Shown piece after piece: positions 28,119 to 38,514 of a DNA stretch of 64,000 bases. The DNA lies in contig WRPE01000002.1 in NCBI GenBank assembly GCA_009773315.1, positions 43,014 to 107,013 of the forward strand. The letters are read 5' to 3'. Origin of the DNA: Syntrophaceae bacterium. GTDB taxonomy: Bacteria; Desulfobacterota; Syntrophia; Syntrophales; Smithellaceae. Below the pieces are notes generated by a model. That model was not told the DNA's origin. It worked only from the letters and a program-made list of their open reading frames with translations, and searched no databases. The first letter of the stretch is position 1. Each line of letters begins with the position of its first letter. A program made the translations under genes and the position numbers.

Positions 28119-29504
28119 TTACAACACCAACTCCTCAATAAAGGTGATTAATTGGTTGACATTCCGGCAGGGACGAACCTCGTGGCAGTGATGCGTGTAA
28201 GTTTTGATTTCGCTGTCACCCGTGCCCCAGAGGTTTTCCTGTTCGGGATTGAGCCAGATCACCCGGCGGCAGCGATCCCGCATTTCACCCAGAATCATAT
28301 CCTCGGGATTCATATAGTTGGAACGTCCGTCGCCGACAATAATCAGGGTGGTCTTCTTGGTCAGAAGATCCATGTAGTCTTTTTTAAAATTTCGCAATGT
28401 CTCACCATAGTCCGTGGACGTATTAAAATTTACGGTCGATCCTTCCATTACCATATGGATCGCCTCATTAATATCATGTTCTTCAAAAACTTGCGTGACA
28501 TCTGTCAACTTGTCAATAAAAACAAAACTGTTGACCTTATCAAAGCAATCCTGAAGGGAATAAAGAAGATTTAGCATAAAGCGTGCCGCCGCCCAGACGG
28601 AGCCGGACACGTCACAGAGGGTGACAATTCGGCTTTTCCGTTTTGCCTTCCGGCGATATTTGATCTCCACAGGAACGCCATTATATTTGGCTGATGCCCG
28701 CAAGGTCTTTTTCACATCGAGATTTCCCCGATCCCGAACGGAAAAGCGGCGGCTGACGGTGTTTTTCAGCTTGCGTACGAGTTTGTCAATGGCGTCACGC
28801 ATTTCCTCAATTTCCTGGTGGGTAAAAGAAGCAAAAGATTTTTCTCCCAGATCCTTCAGGCGTTGTTCATAGGTTTTGACTTTTTTAGTGCTTGTGTCGC
28901 CGGGACGCGGCTCAAACATGAGAATGGAGCGAGCTGCAGCAAGGCGCTCCTCAAAATAGACAGCAAAATCGCGCCTGGCGGCGGCTTCCATTTTTAAGTC
29001 ATTTTCCGCAACCAGCGCGTCCGCGGCAGACGCCGCTTTTGTAATCTGGATGAGAACATTAAAACGGCTGGCCAGAGGGCCGAAATTAAAACGAACCGGT
29101 GTTGTTTCGTCATCTGATTCCGTTTGTATTCGGCGCATCTCCTGAAGGAGAGTAAGAGGATTTCCAGCGAGGAAATCTATCACAGCATCATAAACAGGGC
29201 TTTCGTGAGGTTTCTGTTTGAGAATGGCTGCTGCTTTTTTTATGTGCTCAGAATGAGCGGCAGCCTGCCTCATATCACCCGTGTCCATACGCATTTCATG
29301 AAAGAAGAGATGATAGAGACGTTCAAATTGTAAAACTTCCCTTATACTTTTAGCGAAATTGGCGCGTAAAAGCGACCGGAATTGCACCTCATCGGTCGGG
29401 TCGATCAACTGCAACTGCTTGAGGCTGTCGAGAACCTCCGAGGTCGAGACCCGAAGCCCCGCCGCGCGGCAGCAGGAAACAAATTGTTGGATGAGATGGA
29501 CCAT
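28119..29504 (-). CDS. VWA domain-containing protein (CoxE-like)
   Basis: 461 aa; SRIVTLCDVSGSVWAAARFMLNLLYSLQDCFDKVNSFVFIDKLTDVT...LIIVGDGRSNYMNP (MIDAS-like). Confidence 0.85.
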   Translation of the reverse strand: MVHLIQQFVSCCRAAGLRVSTSEVLDSLKQLQLIDPTDEVQFRSLLRANFAKSIREVLQFERLYHLFFHEMRMDTGDMRQAAAHSEHIKKAAAILKQKPHESPVYDAVIDFLAGNPLTLLQEMRRIQTESDDETTPVRFNFGPLASRFNVLIQITKAASAADALVAENDLKMEAAARRDFAVYFEERLAAARSILMFEPRPGDTSTKKVKTYEQRLKDLGEKSFASFTHQEIEEMRDAIDKLVRKLKNTVSRRFSVRDRGNLDVKKTLRASAKYNGVPVEIKYRRKAKRKSRIVTLCDVSGSVWAAARFMLNLLYSLQDCFDKVNSFVFIDKLTDVTQVFEEHDINEAIHMVMEGSTVNFNTSTDYGETLRNFKKDYMDLLTKKTTLIIVGDGRSNYMNPEDMILGEMRDRCRRVIWLNPEQENLWGTGDSEIKTYTHHCHEVRPCRNVNQLITFIEELVL

Positions 29505-29558
29505 AGATCACCGGATCGCTGTTTTTATGTTTTAGGGATTCTTTGGTTTTCTTTCATC

Positions 29559-30467
29559 TCAGGAAACAATCCGATCCATATTCTTCCGCACTTTTTCCAG
29601 ATCCATCTGGTATTTGCAAATGACGTTGAGTGTCTCCGAGACAACTTCAGGTGTCAGTTCATTGATCTGCAACGCCAGGAGGGATTGCGCCCAATCCAGC
29701 GTTTCCGAAATACTGGGGCTTTTTTTTAGATCCAGTGTTCGGATTTTGCGGATGGTATCAACCAGAATGGCGCAAAGTTTTTCCTCGATGTCCGGAATTT
29801 TCAAGCGGACAATGGCGATCTCTGTTTCCCGCGCCGGATAATCAATATACAGATGAACGCAGCGACGCTTGAGGGCGTCGCTCATATCCCGATAGTTGTT
29901 GGATGTGAGCAGAACAAAGGGAATGTTGACGGCCTTGCGCGTTCCCAGTTCGGGGATCGAAACCTGAAAATCACTGAGCAGTTCCAGAAGAAAGGCCTCG
30001 AATTCCGGATCGGATTTGTCCACTTCGTCCAGCAGCAGCACCACCGGCTGCTCCGAACTGATGGCTTGCAGAAGTGGTCGCGGCTGAATAAAGCGGTCGG
30101 AAAAGAAAACGTCTTCTTGGGCGGCAATCTGATCCACCGCCTCGGTCAGTGTTGAGGCGGAAGAGATGATGTCGTTGAGCCTGTCTTTCATCATTTGCGT
30201 GTAGAGCAATTGTTTGGCGTATTCCCATTCATAAAGGGCTTTGGCTTCGTCCAAACCTTCGTAGCATTGCAGTCGGATCAGCTCACGACCAAGGCTGCGG
30301 GCTATCGCCTTAGCCAGCTCAGTCTTGCCGACGCCGGCCGGCCCTTCGACCAGAATGGGCTTCTGGGTTGCCTCAGCCAGAAAAACAACCGTGGCAATTT
30401 CCTTTGAGGGAATGTAGGCGGCTTTTGTCAACCTCGATTGAACATCCACAATACTTTTATATTCCAT
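29559..30467 (-). CDS. MoxR-family AAA+ ATPase
   Basis: KPILVEGPAGVGKTELAKAIARSLGRELIRLQCYEGLDEAKALYEWEY, VVLLLDEVDKSDPEFEAFLLELLSDFQVSIPELG. Confidence 0.92.
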   Translation of the reverse strand: MEYKSIVDVQSRLTKAAYIPSKEIATVVFLAEATQKPILVEGPAGVGKTELAKAIARSLGRELIRLQCYEGLDEAKALYEWEYAKQLLYTQMMKDRLNDIISSASTLTEAVDQIAAQEDVFFSDRFIQPRPLLQAISSEQPVVLLLDEVDKSDPEFEAFLLELLSDFQVSIPELGTRKAVNIPFVLLTSNNYRDMSDALKRRCVHLYIDYPARETEIAIVRLKIPDIEEKLCAILVDTIRKIRTLDLKKSPSISETLDWAQSLLALQINELTPEVVSETLNVICKYQMDLEKVRKNMDRIVS

Positions 30468-30836
30468 GAATAGATTAATCCTTTCTGATCGTCTAAAAAT
30501 AATAATGGGAAGGCGGGGTTATTGCTGCCGATAATTAATATATTGGCAAGAGCGTTCTTTTGTCAATCATAATAAGAAAAAAACATGGGTCACGTTTTAT
30601 AGGGAACACCTTTGGATGGAGAGAAGCTTTAATAACTTATGGTTTGACGATTGTCATTTCGGTTTAGCATTGCCGGCATTATTTCCCTGATGGTGATACT
30701 TTTGGGAAAATTTTCCAAAAAGAAGGAAGGTTCATCTTCCGGGGGCATGTTTTTATGCTTTGTCGGGCGATTAGACATTACGGCTTGAAATCCGTCGTAA
30801 TTTCTGCTTAATCTCTCTGACAAAGGTAGATTCAAC

Positions 30837-33800
30837 ATGGTAACAAAAACAACCCCCGTCAAGAAGCATGATCGATGGGTTTCATCAGCGCTGAAAGTCA
30901 ATCTGGAAAGGACGGCGGTAGACGTCCAAATACCGCAGCAATACGCGCCGATTCTGCAGATTGTCAAAGACCACTATGGCTTGCAGAAAAAAACACGCGA
31001 GCTTTTGACGGAACTCAATCATCCTTATGTCAATTGGGAATATGTTCTCAAAGAACTCAAGTCCATCTCCATCGGTGATTTTTATATTTACAACAATCAT
31101 CCGGAGGGACTGACCGCTTTATCCATCCTGCTGACGATTTATTTTGACGTTCTGAAATCGCCTGCGTCCGAAGATGTGAAAGACAGCGCCGTTCATTATT
31201 TGTTTGACTACGCGGACGCGATTATTACGCAGAGCAATGAGCTGCTGGGAAGAAACCTGTCTTTATTTCCGGGACTCATCACCTCTCTGATGAACATCGC
31301 CGATGCGGAATCCGCTCTGTTCAAGAAATGCTCATCCTATCTGAAAAGAATTATCCGGGCGGTTACGGAAAAGAAGGTGGTAATTACCACGCCGTCTTTC
31401 GATTTGCTGCTCTATAAGATGTTTCGGGCGACGTATTCCTTCTGGCTGGCTCAGCCCGACCCAGCTTTATGGCTGATTGCCGAGAGCAGGGCCGATGCGT
31501 TGTTCGATGAGAAAACTTATATGGAATTGATCGAGCCGCTTAGCCATCACCATTTTCGCAAGATGCTCCTGGATCTTGAAGCGCTTTGCCCACGGGACGG
31601 CGAAAAAGCGGGAGCGCATATCGGGGAATTTTTACCCCTGCCGGATTATTTCCAGATCATCGACGGCTACCTGCATGTGGCCGACGCACTGGAAAAGTCT
31701 CAAGCTTATCAGGGCCGTCATCTGATTAAACTGGATTTCCTTTTCGGGATTATGAGTGTGCCGGGGCTGCGGGATATCCATGTCAGCGCCATGCGGGAAA
31801 TCAATCACTCACTTCGGCTGGTTTTTCAGGAGGAAAAAAAGGAAAATCTGGACGGCTTTGTGCGGAAGATTTTCACTTTCTTAAAAAAGAATACGTCACA
31901 AAACGAATTTCGCGGCGCGAGCGTCGATTGCATTGTCACGGCGGCCAGGGAGGTTTTTGCACAAAACGCACACCCGTTGGTGGAAGCATTCATTGATGAA
32001 CTGATTGCCTACGGATTTGAATATCCGGAAATTCAAGGATCAACGACGAATTGGCAGGTGCAGGTCAATCCCGAACATATTCGAACCATCCGCGTCTGGC
32101 TGGAAATTATTGCCATGAAGCCGCGCTGGACGAAAAGATTAATCTCCGCCCTGATCATTAATTTAAAAATCGGCGGGATATTTATTCGCGATACGGATTT
32201 GATCCAGCGCGACATTTCAAGGCTGCTCAACACGGACATCGCCCCAGCTTACAACTTAATCAAACAGCTTTTGCGCGTCTTTCCCGTGTATTTCAGTGAA
32301 ATCGGTGCGGAAGGGGAACTTCGTGACATTACCACCCGCGTGGATGAACTATCATCTCGCAACGACCGGTTGATCGATTTCTTCCGCAAGCAATCCCATG
32401 TGGAAAGCAATAGTCTGCTGGTCGAGTTTATCGAGGACATTTTCCGCTACTGGTTTACCGGCGACAAAAATTTCATACGCACGCACATTCCGGATGAAGT
32501 GTTTGAGCAGGTCATGAATTCCGGCATATATTTTAACGGTATGCATCAGTCGCTCATCCGTCTTTTTCCCAAGACCGGCAGCCAGCCGCGAAAATTTCTG
32601 GAATGGGACCAGGCTAAAATTGCCAGGGAAATTCAGCAAATCACGGATGTTTCCGAGACGGATAAAGAGCGCGTTTCACTAATGATCCGTATTTATCAAC
32701 TGATCTATAAAAAATATTATCCTCAGTATTTTGATTTGCTCAAAGACCTGGAGTCTGTCAATGCTTTTGCCACGCAGGATATCCAGTCTTTGAAAAGATC
32801 GCTGGGCTCTAAAAACCACTACCGCAGCCTGACGATCATCCTGAAATTCCTTGGCGCGCTCAAAGCCAGAATTCTTTCCGGACAGAAAACCCAGTCTTTT
32901 GAAAATATCTACTATAAAAGGCATATTGCCGCGGGCATTCCATCCATGTACGGAACTTATCATGAGGAAAAGTTCGACGCGCTGGGGCTTACGCTGCGCC
33001 TGGAGAGCCTTGGAGAAATGTTGTTTGAAGAACTGATCAAATCACTGAATCTGAAATTCATCACCAAGCGCACCATTATCAAGATTCATGCTTATCTATG
33101 GCACTATCTCGGCGCACTGGAGCTAGAGGGCATTTCCACCGAAGGACTGGTGGCCAAAGTCAAATATGTTACGAGCGCTCTGCCCATTAAACAATTTTCC
33201 GTGGATCAATATCTTGATATTTTCCGGTTCATCTCCAAAGGCATTCAGGATATCATTCGCGATTATTATATCGACGCCCACAGTATCAGTTTGCCGGTGA
33301 TTGTCCGTCAGATCAAGTCGCCTTCAGATCATATGGACTCAAAAGGCGATCCGCGCAGGCCCGATGAGTTGGTTTATCAGCAATCGGAGAATTTCATCCG
33401 CGGCATCATCTCGTCGGCCTTCGGACTGCAAGTGCTGGATAATTTCGTTCACGCCGTCATTAAAACGCTCAACGCGGAACTGGAAAAATTCAAGGATAAC
33501 AAGAGAATTCTCAACCTGCTGATGGATTATAATCCTGAACTGGCTGTTTCCTCCATTTATAGCAAGAATGCCCAACTCGACAATCAGATCCTTCTGGGGA
33601 ACAAAGGCTATTTTCTCAAAAAGCTGGTTTCTTTCGGTTTTCCGGTGCCGCCGGGTTTTATCATTACCACGGAAGTGTTTCGTGGCTATGACGCCGTCTA
33701 TGGTTATAAGTATATCTTCAGCGATCTGGCCGCGCGCGTCAACAAAGGGATCACCGCGCTGGAAAAGAAGACCGGACGTAAATTCGGCGACCGCAACAAT

Positions 33801-35075
33801 CCTCTGCTTTTGTCGGTCAGAAGCGGCGCCACGGTTTCTCTGCCCGGGATGATGCGCTCTTTTTTAAATGTGGGCATCAACGCCTCTATTGCGGAAACTC
33901 TCAGCGGGAGAAAGGATTTCCAGTGGGCAGCTTGGGATTGCTACCGTCGCTTTCTCCAGACCTGGGGTATGTTTCAGGGACTGAGCCGCGATTTTTTTGA
34001 CGCCATTATGGACGACTTCAAACAAAAATATGGCGTGGAAAGAAAAATTAAGTTTCCGCCCGACCTGATGAAACAAATCGCCCTGTCATACAAGAAAGGC
34101 ATTCTCGACAGCGGCATTCCGCTGGCGGATGATCCGATGCGGCAATTGCGCCATGCCATTTTGCATGTTTTTGATTCCTGGTATTCGGAGCAGGCCCGGA
34201 TTTATCGCCATCAGATGCATTTATCCGATGAATGGGGAACGGCCGTCATCGTGCAGGCGATGATTTTCGGCAATCTCCATGAACGTTCCGGTTCGGGCGT
34301 AATTTTTACGCGCGATCCGAAAAGCGCCTCATCCGATGTTACGCTGTGTGGCGATTTTATCTTCGGCGTTCAGGGCGATGATATTGTGTCCGGTCTGGCC
34401 GAAACCTTTCCCATTTCGGAGCGTCAGCGAATCGCCGAACATCGCAATACGGAAATATCGCTGGAAGCCACCTTTCCGGCCATCTATGCCGAGTTGGTCA
34501 AAATAGCCGAAATTATGATTTACGAAAAAGGATTCAATCATCAGGAAATTGAGTTTACGTTTGAAGGTCCCGAAAAAGATCATCTGTTTTTACTGCAAAC
34601 GCGCGATATGGATCAGACCAAAGCAAAAAGCCTGCGGCGGTTTAAGGACACGGTCTTGTTGCAGGCCTCCATGCTGGGCACGGGGATCGGCGTAAGCGGT
34701 GGCGCGCTGTGTGGCCGGGCAGTTTATTCCGAAAAAGACATTAATCGTTTTCGCAAAACGGAGCCCAAAATGCCTCTCATTCTCGTGCGTCCCGATACGG
34801 TTCCGGATGATGTCGGCGTCCTTTTGCAGGTGGAGGGACTCCTGACGGCCAAAGGTGGCGCAACCTCTCATGCCGCCGTGACCATCCCGCAACTGGGCAA
34901 AGTCGGGGTGGTGGGTCTCAGTAAACTGAAGGTCTATGAAACAGAAGGTTATGCCACGCTGGAAGGGCATACCATCAGGACGGGAGATTTTATCTGTATC
35001 GACGGCTGGAGCGGCGCTCTCTATTTAGGAAAACATGAAAGAGAAATAGATAAGTATTATTCAATCACCCTCTAA
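30837..35075 (+). CDS. PPDK/PEP-synthase-like dikinase: long unknown N-terminus + nucleotide-binding + phospho-His domain, no PEP-binding barrel seen
   Basis: 1412 aa; KLVSFGFPVPPGFIITTEVF, LLLSVRSGATVSLPGMMRSFLNVGIN, SGSGVIFTRDPKS, LTAKGGATSHAAVTIPQLGK; ends about 65 aa after the catalytic His motif. Confidence 0.8.
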   Translation: MVTKTTPVKKHDRWVSSALKVNLERTAVDVQIPQQYAPILQIVKDHYGLQKKTRELLTELNHPYVNWEYVLKELKSISIGDFYIYNNHPEGLTALSILLTIYFDVLKSPASEDVKDSAVHYLFDYADAIITQSNELLGRNLSLFPGLITSLMNIADAESALFKKCSSYLKRIIRAVTEKKVVITTPSFDLLLYKMFRATYSFWLAQPDPALWLIAESRADALFDEKTYMELIEPLSHHHFRKMLLDLEALCPRDGEKAGAHIGEFLPLPDYFQIIDGYLHVADALEKSQAYQGRHLIKLDFLFGIMSVPGLRDIHVSAMREINHSLRLVFQEEKKENLDGFVRKIFTFLKKNTSQNEFRGASVDCIVTAAREVFAQNAHPLVEAFIDELIAYGFEYPEIQGSTTNWQVQVNPEHIRTIRVWLEIIAMKPRWTKRLISALIINLKIGGIFIRDTDLIQRDISRLLNTDIAPAYNLIKQLLRVFPVYFSEIGAEGELRDITTRVDELSSRNDRLIDFFRKQSHVESNSLLVEFIEDIFRYWFTGDKNFIRTHIPDEVFEQVMNSGIYFNGMHQSLIRLFPKTGSQPRKFLEWDQAKIAREIQQITDVSETDKERVSLMIRIYQLIYKKYYPQYFDLLKDLESVNAFATQDIQSLKRSLGSKNHYRSLTIILKFLGALKARILSGQKTQSFENIYYKRHIAAGIPSMYGTYHEEKFDALGLTLRLESLGEMLFEELIKSLNLKFITKRTIIKIHAYLWHYLGALELEGISTEGLVAKVKYVTSALPIKQFSVDQYLDIFRFISKGIQDIIRDYYIDAHSISLPVIVRQIKSPSDHMDSKGDPRRPDELVYQQSENFIRGIISSAFGLQVLDNFVHAVIKTLNAELEKFKDNKRILNLLMDYNPELAVSSIYSKNAQLDNQILLGNKGYFLKKLVSFGFPVPPGFIITTEVFRGYDAVYGYKYIFSDLAARVNKGITALEKKTGRKFGDRNNPLLLSVRSGATVSLPGMMRSFLNVGINASIAETLSGRKDFQWAAWDCYRRFLQTWGMFQGLSRDFFDAIMDDFKQKYGVERKIKFPPDLMKQIALSYKKGILDSGIPLADDPMRQLRHAILHVFDSWYSEQARIYRHQMHLSDEWGTAVIVQAMIFGNLHERSGSGVIFTRDPKSASSDVTLCGDFIFGVQGDDIVSGLAETFPISERQRIAEHRNTEISLEATFPAIYAELVKIAEIMIYEKGFNHQEIEFTFEGPEKDHLFLLQTRDMDQTKAKSLRRFKDTVLLQASMLGTGIGVSGGALCGRAVYSEKDINRFRKTEPKMPLILVRPDTVPDDVGVLLQVEGLLTAKGGATSHAAVTIPQLGKVGVVGLSKLKVYETEGYATLEGHTIRTGDFICIDGWSGALYLGKHEREIDKYYSITL

Positions 35076-35084
35076 AATCTTTGA

Positions 35085-35125
35085 AAATCCCCCCGCTTTT
35101 CGTGAAAAGGGAAACGGGGGGATTT
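35085..35125. terminator. Bidirectional terminator-like hairpin between convergent genes
   Basis: Perfect 11-bp arms AAATCCCCCCG (35085-35095) / CGGGGGGATTT (35115-35125). Confidence 0.7.
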
Positions 35126-35144
35126 GTCTCGATGGGTATCCCGC

Positions 35145-36416
35145 TTATTGAATATTCTTGTGGATATAGACGGTCAAATCTCCCATACGGTTCGTGTAGC
35201 TGCCGTATTCGTTGTCATACCAGCCGAAAATTTTGGCATGAACGACCGGGACTTTCAGCATTCTGTCGCCGATGCCATGGAGGAGGCCTTCGGGTAGATT
35301 CGGGATATGAGAAAGATCAACCGGAATATAAGCGGTTCTTGTGTGATTGAACTGGCCTTCAATAATAACTGCCGCGTCTTCGCCGATCAGATCGGTTGAA
35401 ACATTCTGCTGCATCGTGAAGCGAACCAGAAGATTATCCTGGGCGACCTTGCGGTAAATTTCATTGAGCTTTTTGGTGTTTATACTAGCTGTCTCCCCCG
35501 CTTCGTTCTGGCGCGCCTGAAACGTTGCGTTCAGTATGATGAGCGACAGCGTATTGGTCGGCACCCGGATGGAATCACCCATGAACCCGATGTTTTTAAC
35601 TTCCGGAATCACCTCAATCAGGGTCTTTGCGGCGCCGGTCGAGGTGAGAATAATATTATTCAGGATGCTGCGCGTTTTGCGAATATCCTTTTCACCCGCC
35701 TTGGGCAGTTTATCCAGAACGCTCTGGCTATTGGTGACGGCATGGATCGTGGACATGGATGCCGTCAGAATCGTGCTGGTTTCCTCATTGCCCAGAAGCG
35801 GTTTGACCATGTGGGCAAGGGCCGTTGTGGTGCAGGACGCGGCGGAAACCAGCAGATGCTTCTTCCGGTCAAATGCCGTGTGATTGATTCCGTAAATCAG
35901 GGTTGTCGTATCGTCCGGAGTCGAAAGAGCCTTGTTATTGATCTTGAAAGGTGCGGAATGGATCACCACCTTCGCGCCGCCGTTTAAGTGACCCCGGATT
36001 GAGCCTTTTTTGTCGTCAACCGGAACCGTCGGATCTTTGAAATTGCCGCTGCAATCAACAACTATATCCGCACCGTATTGACGCCAGGGGATATTGAGGG
36101 GATTCCTCTCTTCGCGGAGAATGGTCACCGGTATGCCGTCGATAATCATTTTCCCGTTTTTGTTGTCCGTGATTTGAATGACAGGCTGCGCTTTAATGCC
36201 GTAGAGAAAACGGTGGAGCAGTCCATAAGTGCCATCCGCTTCAATCAACCGGGCAATCGTGTCCATACCCGTGCCCACATCGCGGCCTAGGTTAACGACG
36301 ATCTCCTTGAAGTACTTTCTGCCGACGTGATGCCACAGACTCAGCTTGCCGATTCGTCCTAAACTGTTAATGCCGAGTACCGGCAATCTGCTTTCCGACT
36401 TGCTACTTTTTACCAT
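35145..36416 (-). CDS. Glyceraldehyde-3-phosphate dehydrogenase-like protein (divergent)
   Basis: 423 aa; LGINSLGRIGKL, GADIVVDCSGNFKD, LLVSAASCTTTALAHMVKPLLGNEE, FGWYDNEYGSYTNRMGDL. Confidence 0.82.
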   Translation of the reverse strand: MVKSSKSESRLPVLGINSLGRIGKLSLWHHVGRKYFKEIVVNLGRDVGTGMDTIARLIEADGTYGLLHRFLYGIKAQPVIQITDNKNGKMIIDGIPVTILREERNPLNIPWRQYGADIVVDCSGNFKDPTVPVDDKKGSIRGHLNGGAKVVIHSAPFKINNKALSTPDDTTTLIYGINHTAFDRKKHLLVSAASCTTTALAHMVKPLLGNEETSTILTASMSTIHAVTNSQSVLDKLPKAGEKDIRKTRSILNNIILTSTGAAKTLIEVIPEVKNIGFMGDSIRVPTNTLSLIILNATFQARQNEAGETASINTKKLNEIYRKVAQDNLLVRFTMQQNVSTDLIGEDAAVIIEGQFNHTRTAYIPVDLSHIPNLPEGLLHGIGDRMLKVPVVHAKIFGWYDNEYGSYTNRMGDLTVYIHKNIQ

Positions 36417-36678
36417 GATATATTTCCTCCTTTACCCCCATTGTGGCGGGAATGATTTTATTGTGTTGTGAAAGGGATATGCAAAGGCGCATAGAACCCC
36501 AATGATAGTTATGGAAGATATGTCCGTATAAATATTGCGCAAGTCCGATATCCATAATTCACTGAGGTCATTTTGGGAATGACCAGTATTTTCTTATCGG
36601 AAACACCGGTCAAAGTCAAGAGCTTAAAGGATAAAATAAATAATAATCAAAGGGTATAGTCAGCACAGATACTCAATT

Positions 36679-36810
36679 TTATGTTTTTTTCTGTCGATCA
36701 TCTTTAAGGAAACCCTCCACAATGATTTTCTGCCCGTCATAATTATATGTTGTCACGGTGATGTTCCGCGTATGGATTTTTTCGCCTTTGGATTCCCAAA
36801 CAGATTGCAT
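36679..36810 (-). CDS. Short coupled ORF (43 aa), possible truncated DUF2889-like protein
   Basis: MQSVWESKGEKIHTRNITVTTYNYDGQKIIVEGFLKDDRQKKT*; starts at TGATG overlap with the upstream CoA-ligase stop. Confidence 0.45.
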   Translation of the reverse strand: MQSVWESKGEKIHTRNITVTTYNYDGQKIIVEGFLKDDRQKKT

Positions 36811-38273
36811 CAGTTTGCCTCGGTGATGCCGTCTTGCATCTTATGGTATGCCAGCACGGCCGCTATGGAGCGCGCGGCACGCTCGGGGTCCTGGTAAATG
36901 GGCACACCCTGGTCGAGCAGAAACCGGACCATTCTTTCCTGAAGACTCCGGTAAGTGAAACCGATGATCGGCTTATCGGGGTGAAGCTTGGTCAGGCTGA
37001 AAAAGGTACTGGCATATTGTATTATCAGCTTGTCCATCTCTGTGTGAATAGATTCAGCAGGTACATCCATTTCTTTCAGAATGCGCTCGATAAAGAGACC
37101 CGGAGACAGGAAATAGGTCAAAAGCATATCTGCGTTCTTCTCCTGCAGCAATATATCCGGAATATTAAAGTAGTCTTCTGCGGGATTTTTACTGAATGTC
37201 ATATCAACCGGGTTTGCCGTGCTGGCTGTCTTGGGGATCAACGGCTTGAGCTTTTCTAACGTTTCGGAAGAAAGCGGCGGCAGTGCGAGGCCTGCCCGTC
37301 CGCAAGAATCCGCCGCTGTGGCTCCGGGGCCCCCTGAGTGGGTCTGGATGATAATCCTGTTTCCCAATGGCCTGGGGAGTGTTCCCAAGGCGAGTGCGTA
37401 ATCAAAGAGTTCCGTCAGTGTCTGCGCCCGGATGATGCCGCATTGTCTGAACACGCCGTCGTAGATCTCGTTGGGACCCGACAGGGAGCCCGTATGAGAT
37501 CGACCTGCATTCTTACCCGCCTCGGACCCGCCCACATAAAGGGCCACGATGGGTTTACGGGCGTTTATCGCCTTGGCCGTTTCAATAAACTTTCTTCCCC
37601 GGGTGATCCCTTCAATATAAAGGGTGATGACCTTTGTGTTGGGACAGGCGCCCAGGTATTCCATGCAGTCGACAATATCGATATTGGCCTCATTCCCGAC
37701 ACTGAGCGCCGCGCTAAAACCCATTCCATGGCGATGAAGGTAATTAAATATTTGCGTAATAAAGCTCCCGCTCTGGGAGGCAAGGCCGACGAAACCGGGG
37801 GGGCCTTCTGCTTGAATGGGTGTGGGATTCAGCTTGATGTGAGGGTTGGCAACGCCAAGACAGTTAGGTCCGAGAAAGCGGATACCGTACTTAAGGGCAA
37901 TGGTCTCCAGCTTTTTTTGTATTTCAACGCCTTCCGGGCCCGCTTCCCTGAAACCTCCGGATACTACGATAGCGTGCTTGATGCCTTTCTTTCCGCAATC
38001 CTCCATGGTTTGGCAGACAATCTCTGTCGGCAGGACGATGATCGCCAGGTCTGGGACCTCCGGTAGATCCATAACACGGGTATAGGCCTTACGTCCGCGT
38101 ACTTCTTTTTCGGTCAGGTGAATCGGGTATATTTCCCCTTCATAACCCAGGGCCTGCATGGATGAAAGCATGATGGATCCCATGCGCATGAAAGTATTGG
38201 AAGCACCGAAAAAGGTGATGCTCTTTGGATTGACAATGGGATACAGAGGACTTTCCTGAATTGAACGGATCAT
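36810..38273 (-). CDS. Acyl-CoA synthetase (ADP-forming) CoA-binding/succinyl-CoA ligase-like alpha subunit
   Basis: VNPKSITFFGASNTFMRMGSIMLSSM, FLGPNCLGVANPHIKLNPT, GLASQSGSFITQI, HSGGPGATAADSCGRAGLALPPLS. Confidence 0.88.
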   Translation of the reverse strand: MIRSIQESPLYPIVNPKSITFFGASNTFMRMGSIMLSSMQALGYEGEIYPIHLTEKEVRGRKAYTRVMDLPEVPDLAIIVLPTEIVCQTMEDCGKKGIKHAIVVSGGFREAGPEGVEIQKKLETIALKYGIRFLGPNCLGVANPHIKLNPTPIQAEGPPGFVGLASQSGSFITQIFNYLHRHGMGFSAALSVGNEANIDIVDCMEYLGACPNTKVITLYIEGITRGRKFIETAKAINARKPIVALYVGGSEAGKNAGRSHTGSLSGPNEIYDGVFRQCGIIRAQTLTELFDYALALGTLPRPLGNRIIIQTHSGGPGATAADSCGRAGLALPPLSSETLEKLKPLIPKTASTANPVDMTFSKNPAEDYFNIPDILLQEKNADMLLTYFLSPGLFIERILKEMDVPAESIHTEMDKLIIQYASTFFSLTKLHPDKPIIGFTYRSLQERMVRFLLDQGVPIYQDPERAARSIAAVLAYHKMQDGITEAN

Positions 38274-38514
38274 TTTTTTCCCTTCTCAAATCGATTGACG
38301 CTCAGACTATTTTTAAAATATTCCCGCAAAAAAATACAATGTTCCTCACATATGATGATCAAGAGAAACATCGTTACGCAAGGTCGTTACCAGATAATCT
38401 CCTATTATTCAAGAATGCATCCGAAAAATTTTTAACAATAAAGATTGACAGGCCGGTATTTTATAAAATAAGAAACGACATGATAAAAATAATCACAGTC
38501 TGAGGTGCCATACA

